Source of the DNA: Aneurinibacillus tyrosinisolvens
GTDB taxonomy: Bacteria > Bacillota > Bacilli > Aneurinibacillales > Aneurinibacillaceae
DNA length: 64,000 nucleotides
Direction of reading: 5' to 3'
Assembly: GCF_001015055.1 (NCBI RefSeq)
Contig: NZ_BBWZ01000008.1
Location: 111,086 to 175,085 of the forward strand
Part shown: one piece after another, positions 1-8,970 of the stretch
Layout: each line of letters begins with the position of its first letter
Numbering within the stretch: position 1 is the first letter of the stretch
Notes under the pieces: model-generated
What the model was told of the DNA's origin: nothing
The model's database searches: none
The model's input: the letters and a program-made list of their open reading frames with translations, nothing else
Made by a program: the position numbers and the translations under genes

Positions 1-2
1 AG

Positions 3-359
3 ATTTGCTATGATATCCGCTTCCCTGAAGGCATTCGCAGCGGAGCGCTGGCAGGGGCAGAAGTGCTGTTTGTTGCGGCGGAATGGCCGCATCCCCGCCT
101 TGCCCACTGGCGCCAGCTTCTGATTGCACGCGCGATTGAGAATCAGATGTACGTCGTGGCATGTAACCGGGCGGGCACCGACCCGCGGAATACATTCTGT
201 GGGCATTCTATGATCATTGACCCGTGGGGAGAAGTCATTGCTGAAGGAGAAGAAGAGGAGGCAATCGTTACCGGGGAAATCGACCGTGCACTCGTCTCCG
301 AAGTAAGGGGCCGGATTCCCGTATTTTCTGACCGCCGCACTGATTTATATATGCTCTAA
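3..359 (+). CDS. Nitrilase-superfamily (carbon-nitrogen) hydrolase, C-terminal part
   Basis: The gene enters from outside the window; only the last 118 codons are seen. The second visible codon is the cysteine of the motif ICYDIRFPE, the nucleophile segment of the Glu-Lys-Cys nitrilase/omega-amidase superfamily. Downstream are the typical NRAGTD and HSMIIDPWGEV segments, and the C-terminus DRRTDLY is common in the Bacillus YkrU/ω-amidase branch. Members hydrolyse small amides in the cytoplasm; the substrate cannot be told from this fragment. Family is secure, subfamily is inferred. Confidence 0.85.
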   Translation: MCYDIRFPEGIRSGALAGAEVLFVAAEWPHPRLAHWRQLLIARAIENQMYVVACNRAGTDPRNTFCGHSMIIDPWGEVIAEGEEEEAIVTGEIDRALVSEVRGRIPVFSDRRTDLYML

Positions 360-405
360 TGTAGTACAATATAAAGGTGATATAGCCGGGAGGAGAGGAT
401 ACATA

Positions 406-1295
406 ATGATTTACTGGCGTTCCATTATGCTCGTTTTCCTTGGCGCCTGCAGTTATGGAATCCTGTCTACTTTTGTCAAATTTGCATACAAGGCTGGATT
501 TTCGCCAGGAGAGGTTAGCGGCAGCCAAATGTTTCTCGCTGCCTTGCTGATGTGGGTACTGGCCCTTCTTGTGTCCAGAGAAAGAGCGACAGCGAAACAG
601 TGGCTGCTTTTGGTCGGTGTAGGAGCAACAACCGGGCTGACCGGCGTTTTCTACTATAGAGCGCTCCAATATGTCCCCGCCTCTATTGCCATTGTTTTAT
701 TGTTCCAGTTTACGTGGATTGGTGTGCTTGTTGAAGCGGTGCTCCTTAGAAGGAGGCCGGAGACAGGAAAAGTGATTGCGCTTATTTTATTATTGCTTGG
801 CACCGTGCTGGCCGGCGGGCTGTTTGGCAGCGGATTCGGGCAATTTACCCTGGCTGGTGTCCTGCTTGGCTTGCTTTCAGCTGTTACATATGCCTTGTTT
901 ATTATTTTTAGCGGCAGGGTAGCCCCGCAGGTTAATCCATGGCTGCGCAGTGCGATTATGCTTACGGGAGCCTCTTTGCTTACCTTTATCGTCTACCCGC
1001 CTCCTTCTTTACAAATGGCTCCCTCTGGGATGGATTGCTCTGGTGGGGGGGCTTACTCGCTCTGTTTGGCGGCATTGTCCCGACGCTATTCTTTACTGTC
1101 GGAGTACCACATATCGGAAGCGGGCTTGCCACGATTCTCGGAGCAGCTGAACTGCCGACAGCTGTGTTTCTTTCCAGCTTTGTTCTGAGAGAGCAGGTTG
1201 GCATCGTTCAGTGGATTGGTGTTTTCGTTATTTTAATGGGGATTGCCGTTCCGGAGATAGTCCGTAAAAAACAGGAACCGGCCCGCAGTAAATAA
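406..1295 (+). pseudogene. EamA/DMT-family transporter, frameshifted
   Basis: A ten-helix drug/metabolite transporter of the EamA type is read in two frames. The first frame runs from the ATG at 406 (good GGAGGAGAGG site upstream) through the N-terminal half (MIYWRSIMLVFLGACSYG start) to about position 1000. The second half (SFFTNGSLWDGLLWWGG to KKQEPARSK) continues in another frame to 1295. The switch lies near 997-1010, in a C/T-rich stretch. Without the shift, the protein would have about 295 residues, normal for the family. It is either a real frameshift mutation or a one-base sequence error. Substrate unknown. Confidence 0.85.
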
Positions 1296-1323
1296 AAGAA
1301 TAAAATGAAAGGAGAACAATACA

Positions 1324-2391
1324 ATGGATGAACAAATGCGCTTGTTTACACGATTGACCGAGGGGCGGGGGGCGCCGGGCTTTGAATATGAAATACGTTC
1401 GATTATGAAGGAATATCTGAGTGAAACGACAGACGAAGTTGTTTACGATAATTTAGGCAGCATATTCGGTGTTTTACGCGGGGATGAGCAGGGCCCAACC
1501 ATCATGGTAGCCGGGCATATGGATGAGGTTGCCTTTCTGCTTACACGGATTACGGATGAGGGATTTCTTCAATTCCAGCCTCTCGGCGGCTGGTGGAGCC
1601 AGGTGCTTCTGGCCCAGCGTGTGCAAATTCAAACGGAAAACGGAACGGTAATGGGTGTAGTCAGCTCCATTCCGCCCCATGTACTGCCCGAATCGATGAG
1701 AAACAAGCCGATGGATATGAAAAACATGTTCATTGATGTTGGGGCGGATGATAAGGAAGATGCGGAAAAGATGGGGCTTCGGCCCGGGCAGCCGATTCTT
1801 CCGGTATGTCCTTTAACGGTAATGGGAAATCCGAAAAAACTAATGGGTAAGGCATGGGATAATCGCTATGGATGTGCGCTTGCCATCGAAATGATGCAGG
1901 AGATGAAGGGTCAAAAACACCCTAACGTTATTTACGGGGGAGCTACCGTCCAGGAGGAAGTCGGTCTGCGAGGGGCGGGCACAGCAGCGGAGATGATTCA
2001 GCCTGACCTGTTTTTTGCGCTCGATGCAAGCCCTGCCGGGGATATTCCCGGGTTAAAGGACGGCATGGGCAAACTGGGCGGCGGTTTGCTTATGCGCATT
2101 ATGGACCGCACGATGGTCACGCTGCCCGGCCTGCGTGATTTCATAATTGATACGGCGGAAGAACTTGGGATTCCTTATCAATTCTATGTTTCACCGGGCG
2201 GTACGGACGCCGGAAAAGTACACCTGACAGGCAAAGGGGTGCCGTCCGCGGTTATTGGCCTTCCGGCGCGGTACATCCACAGTCATGCGGCCATTATCCA
2301 TAAAGATGACTATGAAGCGGCCAAACGTCTGTTACTCGCATTGTTAAAGAAAATAGACAGGAAGACGCTGGCGCAAATTATGGCCAGATAA
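1324..2391 (+). CDS. M42-family metallo-aminopeptidase
   Basis: 355 residues, the normal length of M42 (glutamyl aminopeptidase / YsdC / FrvX) enzymes, which are cytoplasmic dinuclear zinc peptidases forming large tetrahedral particles. Visible family blocks: the N-terminal [18 protein letters not shown] (first metal His and catalytic Asp), DNRYGCALA (bridging Asp), QEEVGLRGA (catalytic and metal Glu pair), and the C-terminal [15 protein letters not shown] with the last metal His. The ATG at 1324 follows GAAAGGAGAACAATACA. It sits 28 bases after the transporter gene, so the two may be co-transcribed. Older annotations may call it a cellulase; the motifs support peptidase. Confidence 0.93.
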   Translation: MDEQMRLFTRLTEGRGAPGFEYEIRSIMKEYLSETTDEVVYDNLGSIFGVLRGDEQGPTIMVAGHMDEVAFLLTRITDEGFLQFQPLGGWWSQVLLAQRVQIQTENGTVMGVVSSIPPHVLPESMRNKPMDMKNMFIDVGADDKEDAEKMGLRPGQPILPVCPLTVMGNPKKLMGKAWDNRYGCALAIEMMQEMKGQKHPNVIYGGATVQEEVGLRGAGTAAEMIQPDLFFALDASPAGDIPGLKDGMGKLGGGLLMRIMDRTMVTLPGLRDFIIDTAEELGIPYQFYVSPGGTDAGKVHLTGKGVPSAVIGLPARYIHSHAAIIHKDDYEAAKRLLLALLKKIDRKTLAQIMAR

Positions 2392-2423
2392 GTGGGAACA
2401 CCTGATACAAGGAGGGTAGTATC

Positions 2424-2939
2424 ATGCAATATTTATATCTGCACCGCATAAATGATTCTTCTCTTCAGGCGATTCGATATGTGTACCGGTTTGATGATCA
2501 CGCCCTCTCCCCGGGCAACCTGGTCATTAGAAATCTTTTTTACGCGATGCTGGAAGCGGTAAAGGCAAGACTGGATCGCGTTGAGATCGAATATAGTGAC
2601 ATCGAGATGGTAAAGCGGATGGGGATGGAGCCGGCCGTTTCTTTTCTGAAAAAAATGGGAGCCGATCAGGTCAAACAGGAGGAGCGCAGGAAAGACGGAG
2701 TTTTATTGAGCCGGGTTTTTACGGCTCCGCTTACTCCTGAACGTCTGGACTACTTTTTTGGCATGAGGGAATTGGATGACGTATACCGCCTTCGCTTTCT
2801 TGCACAAGGGGAGGAGAAGGTCCACCTCTATTTTGCGGAGACGCTTTCTGCCCAGGTTCAACCGGATGAGGAAGAGGTTTTTCTCCAAAAATTACTTGAA
2901 AACCATGTGCCACACAAAATTTTGCAACAAAACGGGTGA
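2424..2939 (+). CDS. Conserved protein of unknown function
   Basis: 171 residues, starting at an ATG behind ACAAGGAGGGTAG, 32 bases after the M42 peptidase gene, so probably the last gene of that operon. The sequence is soluble, mixed alpha/beta and acidic, with no signal peptide or membrane segment. I recognise no catalytic motif. A strong terminator follows at 3064. The clean start, codon use like its neighbours and the operon position argue that it is a real gene; the function is unknown. Confidence 0.75.
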   Translation: MQYLYLHRINDSSLQAIRYVYRFDDHALSPGNLVIRNLFYAMLEAVKARLDRVEIEYSDIEMVKRMGMEPAVSFLKKMGADQVKQEERRKDGVLLSRVFTAPLTPERLDYFFGMRELDDVYRLRFLAQGEEKVHLYFAETLSAQVQPDEEEVFLQKLLENHVPHKILQQNG

Positions 2940-3063
2940 TTTTGTCGACATTTGTTTGAAAAACGACCATTTTCCTAAAAATTTCTATTGTCTATTGTCA
3001 GGTTTTATATTATTCTTTTTATGACAACTTATTCAATAGGTTGAGAGTTGTTGTTTTCATTGG

Positions 3064-3089
3064 CCCCGATTATCTCGGGGTCTTTTTTT
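3064..3089 (+). terminator. Intrinsic terminator after the M42 operon
   Basis: The stem CCCCGA-TTATC-TCGGGG is followed by a run of seven T. It lies about 125 bases past the last gene of the operon. Confidence 0.85.
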
Positions 3090-3241
3090 ATTTGCCGGTA
3101 AAGCGATGTTTAAAAAAGAGCAAACGTGGGTAGATTCGTGAAAGATAAGGGGAAACTTTTTGTTTTGCTTTTACGTATAGATATATAAATAGGCTGATAA
3201 ACTATCCGAATGATCATATCTGTTAAGGGAGGAATTGGAAA

Positions 3242-3343
3242 ATGGAGCAGCAGGCACGGCGCGCCCTTGGCCTGTTTTTATCTGCAGGCTTTGTAGTAGC
3301 TACGCTCGTAGTGATTACAGGAATTATTAAAGTGTCATTATAA
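3242..3343 (+). CDS. 33-residue single-pass membrane peptide
   Basis: A short ORF (MEQQARRALG start) with a good GGGAGGAATTGG ribosome site 6 bases before the ATG and a terminator right after it. The N-terminus is charged, then comes one hydrophobic helix (LFLSAGFVVATLVVITGII). It has its own leader region (3090-3241) and terminator, so it appears to be a monocistronic unit. Function unknown; small membrane proteins of this shape are common in spore formers. Confidence 0.6.
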   Translation: MEQQARRALGLFLSAGFVVATLVVITGIIKVSL

Positions 3344-3365
3344 AAGAGACCGGTACAAATACATA

Positions 3366-3398
3366 TACCCCTGCGCGGATTTGGCGCAGGGGTATTTT
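3366..3398. terminator. Bidirectional terminator
   Basis: The stem TACCCCTGCGC/GCGCAGGGGTA is followed by TTTTAG on the plus strand and can also end the minus-strand acyl-CoA synthetase transcript whose stop is at 3408. Confidence 0.75.
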
Positions 3399-3407
3399 AG
3401 TGGGGTC

Positions 3408-5000
3408 TTAGTTCACCCGGCGGCCGGCCTGCTTCCAGAACGGTTCCCGCAGGACAACCTTTTGTATTTTACCGGAAGCGGTCTTTGGAAGCTCCCGGAC
3501 AAACTGTACGGATTTCGGGCATTTGAAATGGGCGATTTTCTCGCGGCAGAAGGCGGTGATATCTGCCTCTGTTGCTGTATGGCCTTCACGCAAAACGCAG
3601 ACGGCGTGGGGGACCTCGCCCCATTTCTCATGGGGAATTGCGATAATGGCAGCTTCAAGAATGGACGGATGCTCATATAGCGCCCCTTCGATCTCAATGG
3701 AAGAGATATTCTCTCCGCCGCTAATAATAATGTCCTTCTTCCGGTCCACGATATCAACGTAGCCATCCTGGTCAATCGTTCCCATGTCTCCGGTGTGGTA
3801 CCAGCCGTTTACAATGGAACGGGCCGTTTCTTCCGGCTGCTGCCAGTATCCATCCATTACGGAGTTAGAGCGGCAAATGATCTCCCCTGATTCCACGCCG
3901 TTTGGCTCGACATCTTCACCATCTTCATTGACAACCCGCACTTCCATGTTAAGCATGCTAATGCCTGCTTTCGCTTTGAGGCGGTGGATGCGGTCCGCGT
4001 TCCCTTCCTCCTGGATTTCTTTTTTAATATGGGAAACCGTCAGGAATGGGGAAACCTCGGTCATGCCGTATACTTGTGTAAATGTCCAGCCAAGCTCTTT
4101 TTCCACTGCTTTGACAAAGGATGGCGGCGGTGCGGATCCGGCGATAACCACACGGACGGGCTGTGCTATCTGCATATCCTTTGCAGCCGGCTCGTTCAAA
4201 ATCATATTCAGCACGGTGGGCGCCATGCAGGCAACGGTTACCCCTTCAGCCTGGACGAGGTGTACAATGTGGGCGGCATCGATTTTCCGCAGCATAACGT
4301 GGGTAGCTCCCATGCCTGTAAAAGAAAACGGCGTACCCCAGCCGTTAACATGAAACATCGGAAGGGTGTGCAGCAATACGTCCGTATCGTCCGCACGCAA
4401 GTGAATAATTGTGTTCAGCGCATTCATATATAGGCTGCGGTGAGTCTGGATTACACCTTTCGGGCGGCCGGTTGTGCCGCTCGTGTAAAGAATGGTGGCC
4501 ATATCTGTCTCTTCCATATGTACCGAAACAGGCTGATCAGAAGCAGAGCTTGTCCACTCATCGTACGCGAGCCACCCTTCCTGTACATCATGTCCGGGTA
4601 CAGGTAATGAAACATAGGACTCAACGGTTTCTAACTGATGAAGCACCGGCATAATCAGCGGCGCAAGCTCCGCGTCAACGAGGAAGAGCTTGGCGCCGGA
4701 GTGGTTCACAATATAATCGTAATCGGAAGGCACGAGGCGCGTATTCAGAGGAACAAGTACGGCTCCCAGCGTAAAAGCGGCATAGAACGCCTCATACATC
4801 TCAAGGCGGTTAGGAGACAGGATCGCAATTCGATCTCCTTTTTCGATCCCTTTGTTACGGAAAGCGTTTGCAAGGCGATTTACACGCCTGCCGATTTCCG
4901 CATAGGTAAAGCGTCGGTCCCCATCCACTATAGCTGTTTTCTCCGGATAATGATAAACAGCTCTCTTTAGAAAATCATGCAATAACAAAGGTACGTGCAT
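3408..5000 (-). CDS. Acyl-CoA synthetase (AMP-forming, long-chain fatty acid-CoA ligase type)
   Basis: 530 residues of an ANL-superfamily adenylating enzyme, which activates a carboxylic acid with ATP and transfers it to CoA. Motifs in order: ILYTSGTTGRPKG (ATP loop), the YGMTE block, GWYHTGD with the adenylate-binding Asp, DRKKDIIISGGENISSIEIE (hinge), and PKTASGKIQK with the C-terminal catalytic Lys. I place the start at the ATG at 5000 (MHVPLLLHDFL), because AAGGAG lies 8-9 bases upstream, rather than ten codons earlier. The substrate (medium/long chain or short/branched) cannot be read from the sequence. It is monocistronic on the minus strand. Confidence 0.92.
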   Translation of the reverse strand: MHVPLLLHDFLKRAVYHYPEKTAIVDGDRRFTYAEIGRRVNRLANAFRNKGIEKGDRIAILSPNRLEMYEAFYAAFTLGAVLVPLNTRLVPSDYDYIVNHSGAKLFLVDAELAPLIMPVLHQLETVESYVSLPVPGHDVQEGWLAYDEWTSSASDQPVSVHMEETDMATILYTSGTTGRPKGVIQTHRSLYMNALNTIIHLRADDTDVLLHTLPMFHVNGWGTPFSFTGMGATHVMLRKIDAAHIVHLVQAEGVTVACMAPTVLNMILNEPAAKDMQIAQPVRVVIAGSAPPPSFVKAVEKELGWTFTQVYGMTEVSPFLTVSHIKKEIQEEGNADRIHRLKAKAGISMLNMEVRVVNEDGEDVEPNGVESGEIICRSNSVMDGYWQQPEETARSIVNGWYHTGDMGTIDQDGYVDIVDRKKDIIISGGENISSIEIEGALYEHPSILEAAIIAIPHEKWGEVPHAVCVLREGHTATEADITAFCREKIAHFKCPKSVQFVRELPKTASGKIQKVVLREPFWKQAGRRVN

Positions 5001-5104
5001 CCCATTCCACTCCTTTTTTTGTCTGTACAAAACTAAAATACCACAAAGGGAAAGGTTTGTGGTTATTTTGACAAAATTGTCGGAAGAATTCGAGATGAGA
5101 AAAA

Positions 5105-5293
5105 AGAAAGTTCATTCCACTTGCCTTTCCCTTCCGCGAGGGAGAGGGTACTGTCCGCTCCACCTCCCTGCGAGCAGCGCCCACCAAACATCTGGGTAAC
5201 TCAGTGATGGAGACAATGGTGGGCTTCTTCTGCTCTCCGGCAGGTTCCGCTGGGTCAGGAAGGCCGGTCAGCGTGGACTGCCCTTCCTTTTTA
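5105..5293 (+). ncRNA. Candidate structured non-coding RNA with intrinsic terminator
   Basis: Between two minus-strand genes lies a GC-rich stretch with stacked perfect helices on one axis: 5168-5172 with 5241-5245 (CCTGC/GCAGG), 5173-5178 with 5231-5236 (GAGCAG/CTGCTC), 5180-5187 with 5218-5225 (GCCCACCA/TGGTGGGC), and a tip stem 5193-5205 (CTGGG-TAA-CTCAG). A second hairpin, GGAAGGC (5259-5265) with GCCCTTCC (5281-5288), is followed by T5, as in a plus-strand terminator. A TTGACA at 5068-5073 could be a -35, but the -10 is weak. No reading frame fits. I cannot match it to 6S, SRP RNA or a riboswitch by eye. It might instead be a minus-strand leader of the acyl-CoA synthetase. Confidence 0.5.
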
Positions 5294-5322
5294 CAATCAC
5301 CTGTTTGTAGTAAAATGCAGCT

Positions 5323-5817
5323 CTAACGGACAAAAAAGGACTGGATTCCGCGAATCGGGTGATCCAGGTTTCTGCCGTCACCATAGTAGAGAAACACAGG
5401 TCCATTCTCACGAATCGGCTTTCCATCAATGGCGAAACAAAGAACGGCATCTTTTGCATCTTCCAGCGCAATTTCTTCTTCCCCGTCCCCGGTCCGGCAA
5501 ACAAGTGTTGTTGCTTCGCTTTCAGGTTCCGCGTTTGTGATGAAAGGCCAGAGGGCAATGCCGTAATCTCCGGCAATTTTCTTCTTTTCCACGAACAGCA
5601 TTTCACTCTTCGCTGTTGGCGTAACCCCGTGCTTTAGCTCCTTGTCCCACTGCTCGCTAATCGACTTAATCGATGTATCTTCCGCCTCCTCGGCTTCTTT
5701 CCCGATGTTCGCAACGAAGTCCTCCATCTTGAATTTCCGGTCATCAAAAATCCAGACACCCGGATCGAGGGTGATTCCATATTTTACCTTCCCGTTGATT
5801 GTGATGACATCTGCCAT
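5323..5817 (-). CDS. Conserved Bacillales protein of unknown function
   Basis: 164 residues (MADVITINGKVKYGITLDPG start), acidic and soluble. The block YGITLDPGVWIFDDRK near the N-terminus and the C-terminal VFLYYGDGRNLDHPIRGI look like a family found across Bacillales that some databases loosely label a peptidyl-prolyl isomerase. I see no recognised isomerase fold, so I give no function. The start ATG at 5817 is preceded by AAAGGGGAGAAAAAC. It lies 18 bases downstream of the Ca2+/H+ antiporter gene on the same strand and is probably co-transcribed with it. Confidence 0.7.
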   Translation of the reverse strand: MADVITINGKVKYGITLDPGVWIFDDRKFKMEDFVANIGKEAEEAEDTSIKSISEQWDKELKHGVTPTAKSEMLFVEKKKIAGDYGIALWPFITNAEPESEATTLVCRTGDGEEEIALEDAKDAVLCFAIDGKPIRENGPVFLYYGDGRNLDHPIRGIQSFFVR

Positions 5818-5835
5818 GTTTTTCTCCCCTTTAGG

Positions 5836-6891
5836 CTAAATAAAATAAAACGCTGATCCAAGTATAATATAAACGACAAGAAGAAGAACTCCTTCATACC
5901 AGTTTGTGCTTCCATCCCTTGAAATGGAGGAGGCAATAAAGGCGCCGACTGCGATGGCGGCAAGCTCGACTGTCGAAAATACGAGGTTCATCTGCTTGCC
6001 GAAAAGCAAGCTGATAAATACGAGGGTAGGAGCCACAAACAGTGCGATTTGCAGGCTGCTTCCGACCGCGATTTCGACCGAGGTCCCGATTTTGTTTTTT
6101 AGAGCCATAAGGATAGCGGCACTGTGTTCGGCGGCATTACCGACGATCGCGATGACGAAAGCCCCGACAAAAATCTCCGACCAGCCGAGGCTGTGTGCGA
6201 CTGCCTCGATGCTATGTACAAGCCATTCACTCGTAATAGCCACGAATCCCGTTGCCACAACGAGAATGAGAACAGATAAGCCTTTGCTCCACTGGTGCCC
6301 GGCCTCTTCGTCTTCTACAGCCGCCTGGTCTGCAAGTTCTGTTTTATGGGTAATCATAGAGAAGACGAGCCATAGAATGTAGGCGATAATAAGAAGGCCG
6401 GAAATAATCAGGCTCAATTCGTTATTTTGTGCCGGCTCCAGGTTTTTTAGAAAAACCGCCGGAACGAACAGGGAAATGACGGCAAGCAGCATAAGGGACG
6501 AGTTATGGCCGGCAAGCAGCGGATTAAACCTCTGTTGTTTAAACTTCAGCCCTCCCGCAATGACACTAAGGCCGAGGACAAGGAGAAGATTGCCGATGAT
6601 AGAGCCGGTTATACTCGCTTTTACCATATCAAATAATCCTTCTTTAATTAGAAAGATGGCGATAATAAGTTCCGCTGCATTTCCGAAAGTGGCGTTTAAG
6701 AAGCCGCCGATTCTCTCACCCGCATAATGCGCCACGCTTTCGGTGGCTCTGCCAAGCAATGCGGCGAGCATAACGATGGCCGCCGCCGCCGTTACGAACT
6801 GCAGACCGGCAGAATGGGTGAAATAGTGGGCCCATGCACTAAGCGCTGTCAGTACAATGATGATTGTAAAAAAGAATTTTTGGTTCAACAT
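5836..6891 (-). CDS. Calcium/proton antiporter (CaX family)
   Basis: About 351 residues with roughly eleven hydrophobic helices. Both signature repeats of the Ca2+/cation antiporter superfamily are present: GNAAELIIAIFLIKEG in the first half and GNAAEHSAAILMALKNK in the second, each supplying the conserved Asn and Glu of the ion site. Such proteins use the proton gradient to push Ca2+ out of the cytoplasm. I choose the ATG at 6891 (MLNQKFFF) because GAGGTGG lies just upstream; the GTG two codons earlier is less well placed. An acidic soluble protein gene follows 18 bases downstream. Confidence 0.92.
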   Translation of the reverse strand: MLNQKFFFTIIIVLTALSAWAHYFTHSAGLQFVTAAAAIVMLAALLGRATESVAHYAGERIGGFLNATFGNAAELIIAIFLIKEGLFDMVKASITGSIIGNLLLVLGLSVIAGGLKFKQQRFNPLLAGHNSSLMLLAVISLFVPAVFLKNLEPAQNNELSLIISGLLIIAYILWLVFSMITHKTELADQAAVEDEEAGHQWSKGLSVLILVVATGFVAITSEWLVHSIEAVAHSLGWSEIFVGAFVIAIVGNAAEHSAAILMALKNKIGTSVEIAVGSSLQIALFVAPTLVFISLLFGKQMNLVFSTVELAAIAVGAFIASSISRDGSTNWYEGVLLLVVYIILGSAFYFI

Positions 6892-7063
6892 TTCCACCTC
6901 TGTCTGGATAATTTATACTGTCCTCAAATAGTGTAAAGCATTGGCAAAGAAAAAAGCAAAAAATTCCTAAGATAAGGGTTCGTTCTCTATTATTCTATAC
7001 CCATTTTGCTAAAGAAAACCCGGCTGGGAGCAGAGCGGAGGCGCTGGGGCTCGCCTTATCTAC

Positions 7064-7104
7064 CAAAAAAAGCGCTGCTCCAACGTGAAGAGCGCGCTTT
7101 TTTC
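7064..7104. terminator. Bidirectional intrinsic terminator
   Basis: An A7 run, then GCGCTGCTC-loop-GAGCGCGC, then T6 gives a U-tailed hairpin in both directions. On the minus strand it ends the sleB transcript, whose stop codon is at 7131. Confidence 0.8.
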
Positions 7105-7130
7105 CTTCCTTACCGTATCATGCTTTCGTT

Positions 7131-7988
7131 CTATCTGCAGAAAATATGCCTGCCAATTTGTTTAATTTGCGGGCGTGTCCATATCCAGGGGGACGTTGCG
7201 GTTTCGGGGTTAAAGTAATAAAGCGCGCCGTTGGTCGGATCCCAGCCGTTCAGGGCATCCTGCACCGCTTTTCTTGCCGATGGATCTGGCTCGAGCCAGA
7301 TTTGCCCGTCGGCTACCGCGGTAAAAGCACCAGGCTCAAAAATAACCCCCGTTGGAGAACTGGGGAAGGAACCGCTTCTTGTGCGATTTAGAATGACCGC
7401 GGCTACGGCTACCTGTCCAATATACGGCTCTCCGCGTGATTCACCGTACACGGCATTGGCCATCATCCGCAGTTCATTGTCGCTCAAAGAAGAGTTCGTT
7501 CTTGGGATCGCCCTTGTGGTTGGTGCGGCCGGGGCTGTTTCTTCGCCGGCCGTTCCCCCACCAGCCGCTTCTTCCCCGGTTGTACCTCCGGCAGCCGCTC
7601 CTTCGTTAGTAGTTCCTGTACCCCGGGCAGCGGCTTCTTCCGGACCTGGCCGGTAATTCTTAGTCGCTTCCCATAATTTAAGTTTTGTCTCTGGTCCCAG
7701 TACCCCGTCTATGTCCATGCCAAACTCATACTGGAAAAGCCGCAGGGCCCTATATGTACTCTCGCCAAAGACTCCATCGATGTCTCCATTGTAAAATCCG
7801 AGCAGCTTTAGGCGTCCCTGCGCTTCAATGACATCATCCCCGATGGCGCCCTTTGTCACAACCCAATCGCTGAAAGCATGACTGATTTGAGCAGGGACCC
7901 ACGGGATGAAAAAACTGCCCGCAGTGAGAGTGCCGAACAACAGAGCCATAAGAATTCTTCTTTTTCTGTTTCTTTTTTTCCTGTTCAT
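7131..7988 (-). CDS. sleB: Spore cortex-lytic enzyme SleB
   Basis: 285 residues. An N-terminal basic stretch and hydrophobic helix (residues about 10-40) form a signal or anchor. Next come a peptidoglycan-binding repeat domain (about 50-110, with GFYNGDIDGVFGESTYRAL), a low-complexity Gly/Ala/Glu/Thr linker (about 120-160), and a SleB hydrolase_2 domain to the end. That domain has NAVYGESRGEPYIGQ, whose Glu is the catalytic residue of this lytic transglycosylase, and the typical C-terminus IGRHIFCR. SleB degrades spore cortex during germination. Start ATG at 7988 follows GGAGGTCACC. Its usual partner gene ypeB is not next to it: the neighbour downstream is the antiporter gene. Confidence 0.92.
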   Translation of the reverse strand: MNRKKRNRKRRILMALLFGTLTAGSFFIPWVPAQISHAFSDWVVTKGAIGDDVIEAQGRLKLLGFYNGDIDGVFGESTYRALRLFQYEFGMDIDGVLGPETKLKLWEATKNYRPGPEEAAARGTGTTNEGAAAGGTTGEEAAGGGTAGEETAPAAPTTRAIPRTNSSLSDNELRMMANAVYGESRGEPYIGQVAVAAVILNRTRSGSFPSSPTGVIFEPGAFTAVADGQIWLEPDPSARKAVQDALNGWDPTNGALYYFNPETATSPWIWTRPQIKQIGRHIFCR

Positions 7989-8101
7989 GGTGACCTCCAT
8001 TTAAAATTTCAGGGTGGTTATCCATATTTTGAACGAGAACGCATAAAATCATGTGTATAATTAAAAATGATAAAGAAGGAAATGATTGGAGAACGATTTG
8101 T

Positions 8102-8374
8102 ATGGAAAAACACATTGAACAAATGGCAGCTGTCCATAAAGCGCTCGGGCATCCGGTTCGTTTGCAGATTCTCTCATTGCTGGCGCGGCAGGAAGAATAT
8201 TATTGCGGAGACCTTGTCGGCCTTGTCGGCCTGGCCCAATCCACTGTTTCCCACCATTTAAAAATATTGAAGGATGCACAGCTAGTCGTAACGGAAGAAA
8301 GAGGGACGTTCGTTTGTTACCGTGTTCAACGGGAAAAATTGAAGGAAGCAGCGGACATGCTCCTTTCCTTCTAG
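8102..8374 (+). CDS. ArsR-family winged-helix transcription regulator
   Basis: 90 residues from the ATG at 8102, with the ArsR layout: HKALGHPVRLQILSLL helix, then the recognition block AQSTVSHHLKILKDAQLV, then the wing ERGTFVCYRV. Family members bind DNA as dimers and release it on sensing metal ions, other ligands or redox change. Metal-site cysteines of the classical ELCVCDL type are replaced by EEYYCGDL, leaving one Cys, so the signal is unclear. It is divergent from sleB, with about 110 bases between them, and may regulate itself. Confidence 0.88.
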   Translation: MEKHIEQMAAVHKALGHPVRLQILSLLARQEEYYCGDLVGLVGLAQSTVSHHLKILKDAQLVVTEERGTFVCYRVQREKLKEAADMLLSF

Positions 8375-8463
8375 AAAAAATTCCGAGTTTGCAGGAAACA
8401 AGTTGCCAGAGCCAGATGAAAGAATAAAATGAAAACTAAACAGATATATAAGGAGGAATTCCG

Positions 8464-8850
8464 ATGGCTGATGTAAAAGAAAACGGAGTTGTACGCATTG
8501 CCGATGATGTTGTTGCTGTTATTGCGGGTATTGCAGCAAGTGAAACAGAAGGGATTGCGGGGATGTCAGGAGGAATTACCGAGGGGTTAGCCCGCAGGGT
8601 GAGCGGTAAGAACGTCCAGAAAGGCGTTTCAGTTGAAGTAGGAGAATTCGAAGCAGCCATCGATTTAAGGATCATTGTGGCGTACGGTTCCAAAATTGAT
8701 GAAGCGTGCCGCAGGCTCCAGCAAACTGTGAAAGATGCAGTAGAGTCCATGACAGGGCTTCGTGTCGTGGAAGTTAACGTAAAGGTAGAAGGCGTGGAGT
8801 TTCCGAAGGAAGAGAAAGAACTCCTTCCTGAGGTTCAGCGCGTAAAATAA
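8464..8850 (+). CDS. Asp23/Gls24 family envelope stress protein
   Basis: 128 residues with the Asp23 pattern: NGVVRIADDVVAVIAGIAA near the start, then the core SVEVGEFEAAIDLRIIVAYG and the C-terminal TGLRVVEVNVKVEGVEF. Family members (YqhY, YloU, Asp23) are small peripheral proteins linked to envelope stress or to fatty-acid synthesis control. This copy is not next to accBC as YqhY is, so a YloU-like or general role is more likely. The ATG follows AAGGAGGAATTCCG. It appears to be monocistronic. Confidence 0.88.
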   Translation: MADVKENGVVRIADDVVAVIAGIAASETEGIAGMSGGITEGLARRVSGKNVQKGVSVEVGEFEAAIDLRIIVAYGSKIDEACRRLQQTVKDAVESMTGLRVVEVNVKVEGVEFPKEEKELLPEVQRVK

Positions 8851-8970
8851 AATGTGGCAGAGAAAGGCTGTTGACAAGAGATGTCGGCAGTCTTTTTTGA
8901 ATGGAAGCGTGCATTATCTCCTCCCTGGAAGGAAAAACTAATATCGTATTCCAACAAGGAGGCACAGATA

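Noticed and set aside
3408..4970. Several plus-strand ORFs opposite the acyl-CoA synthetase
   Set aside because: They are antisense shadows of a gene with complete family motifs.
5105..5293. SRP RNA or 6S RNA
   Set aside because: The SRP tetraloop/asymmetric loop signature is absent and I cannot show a 6S-like central bubble; left unassigned.
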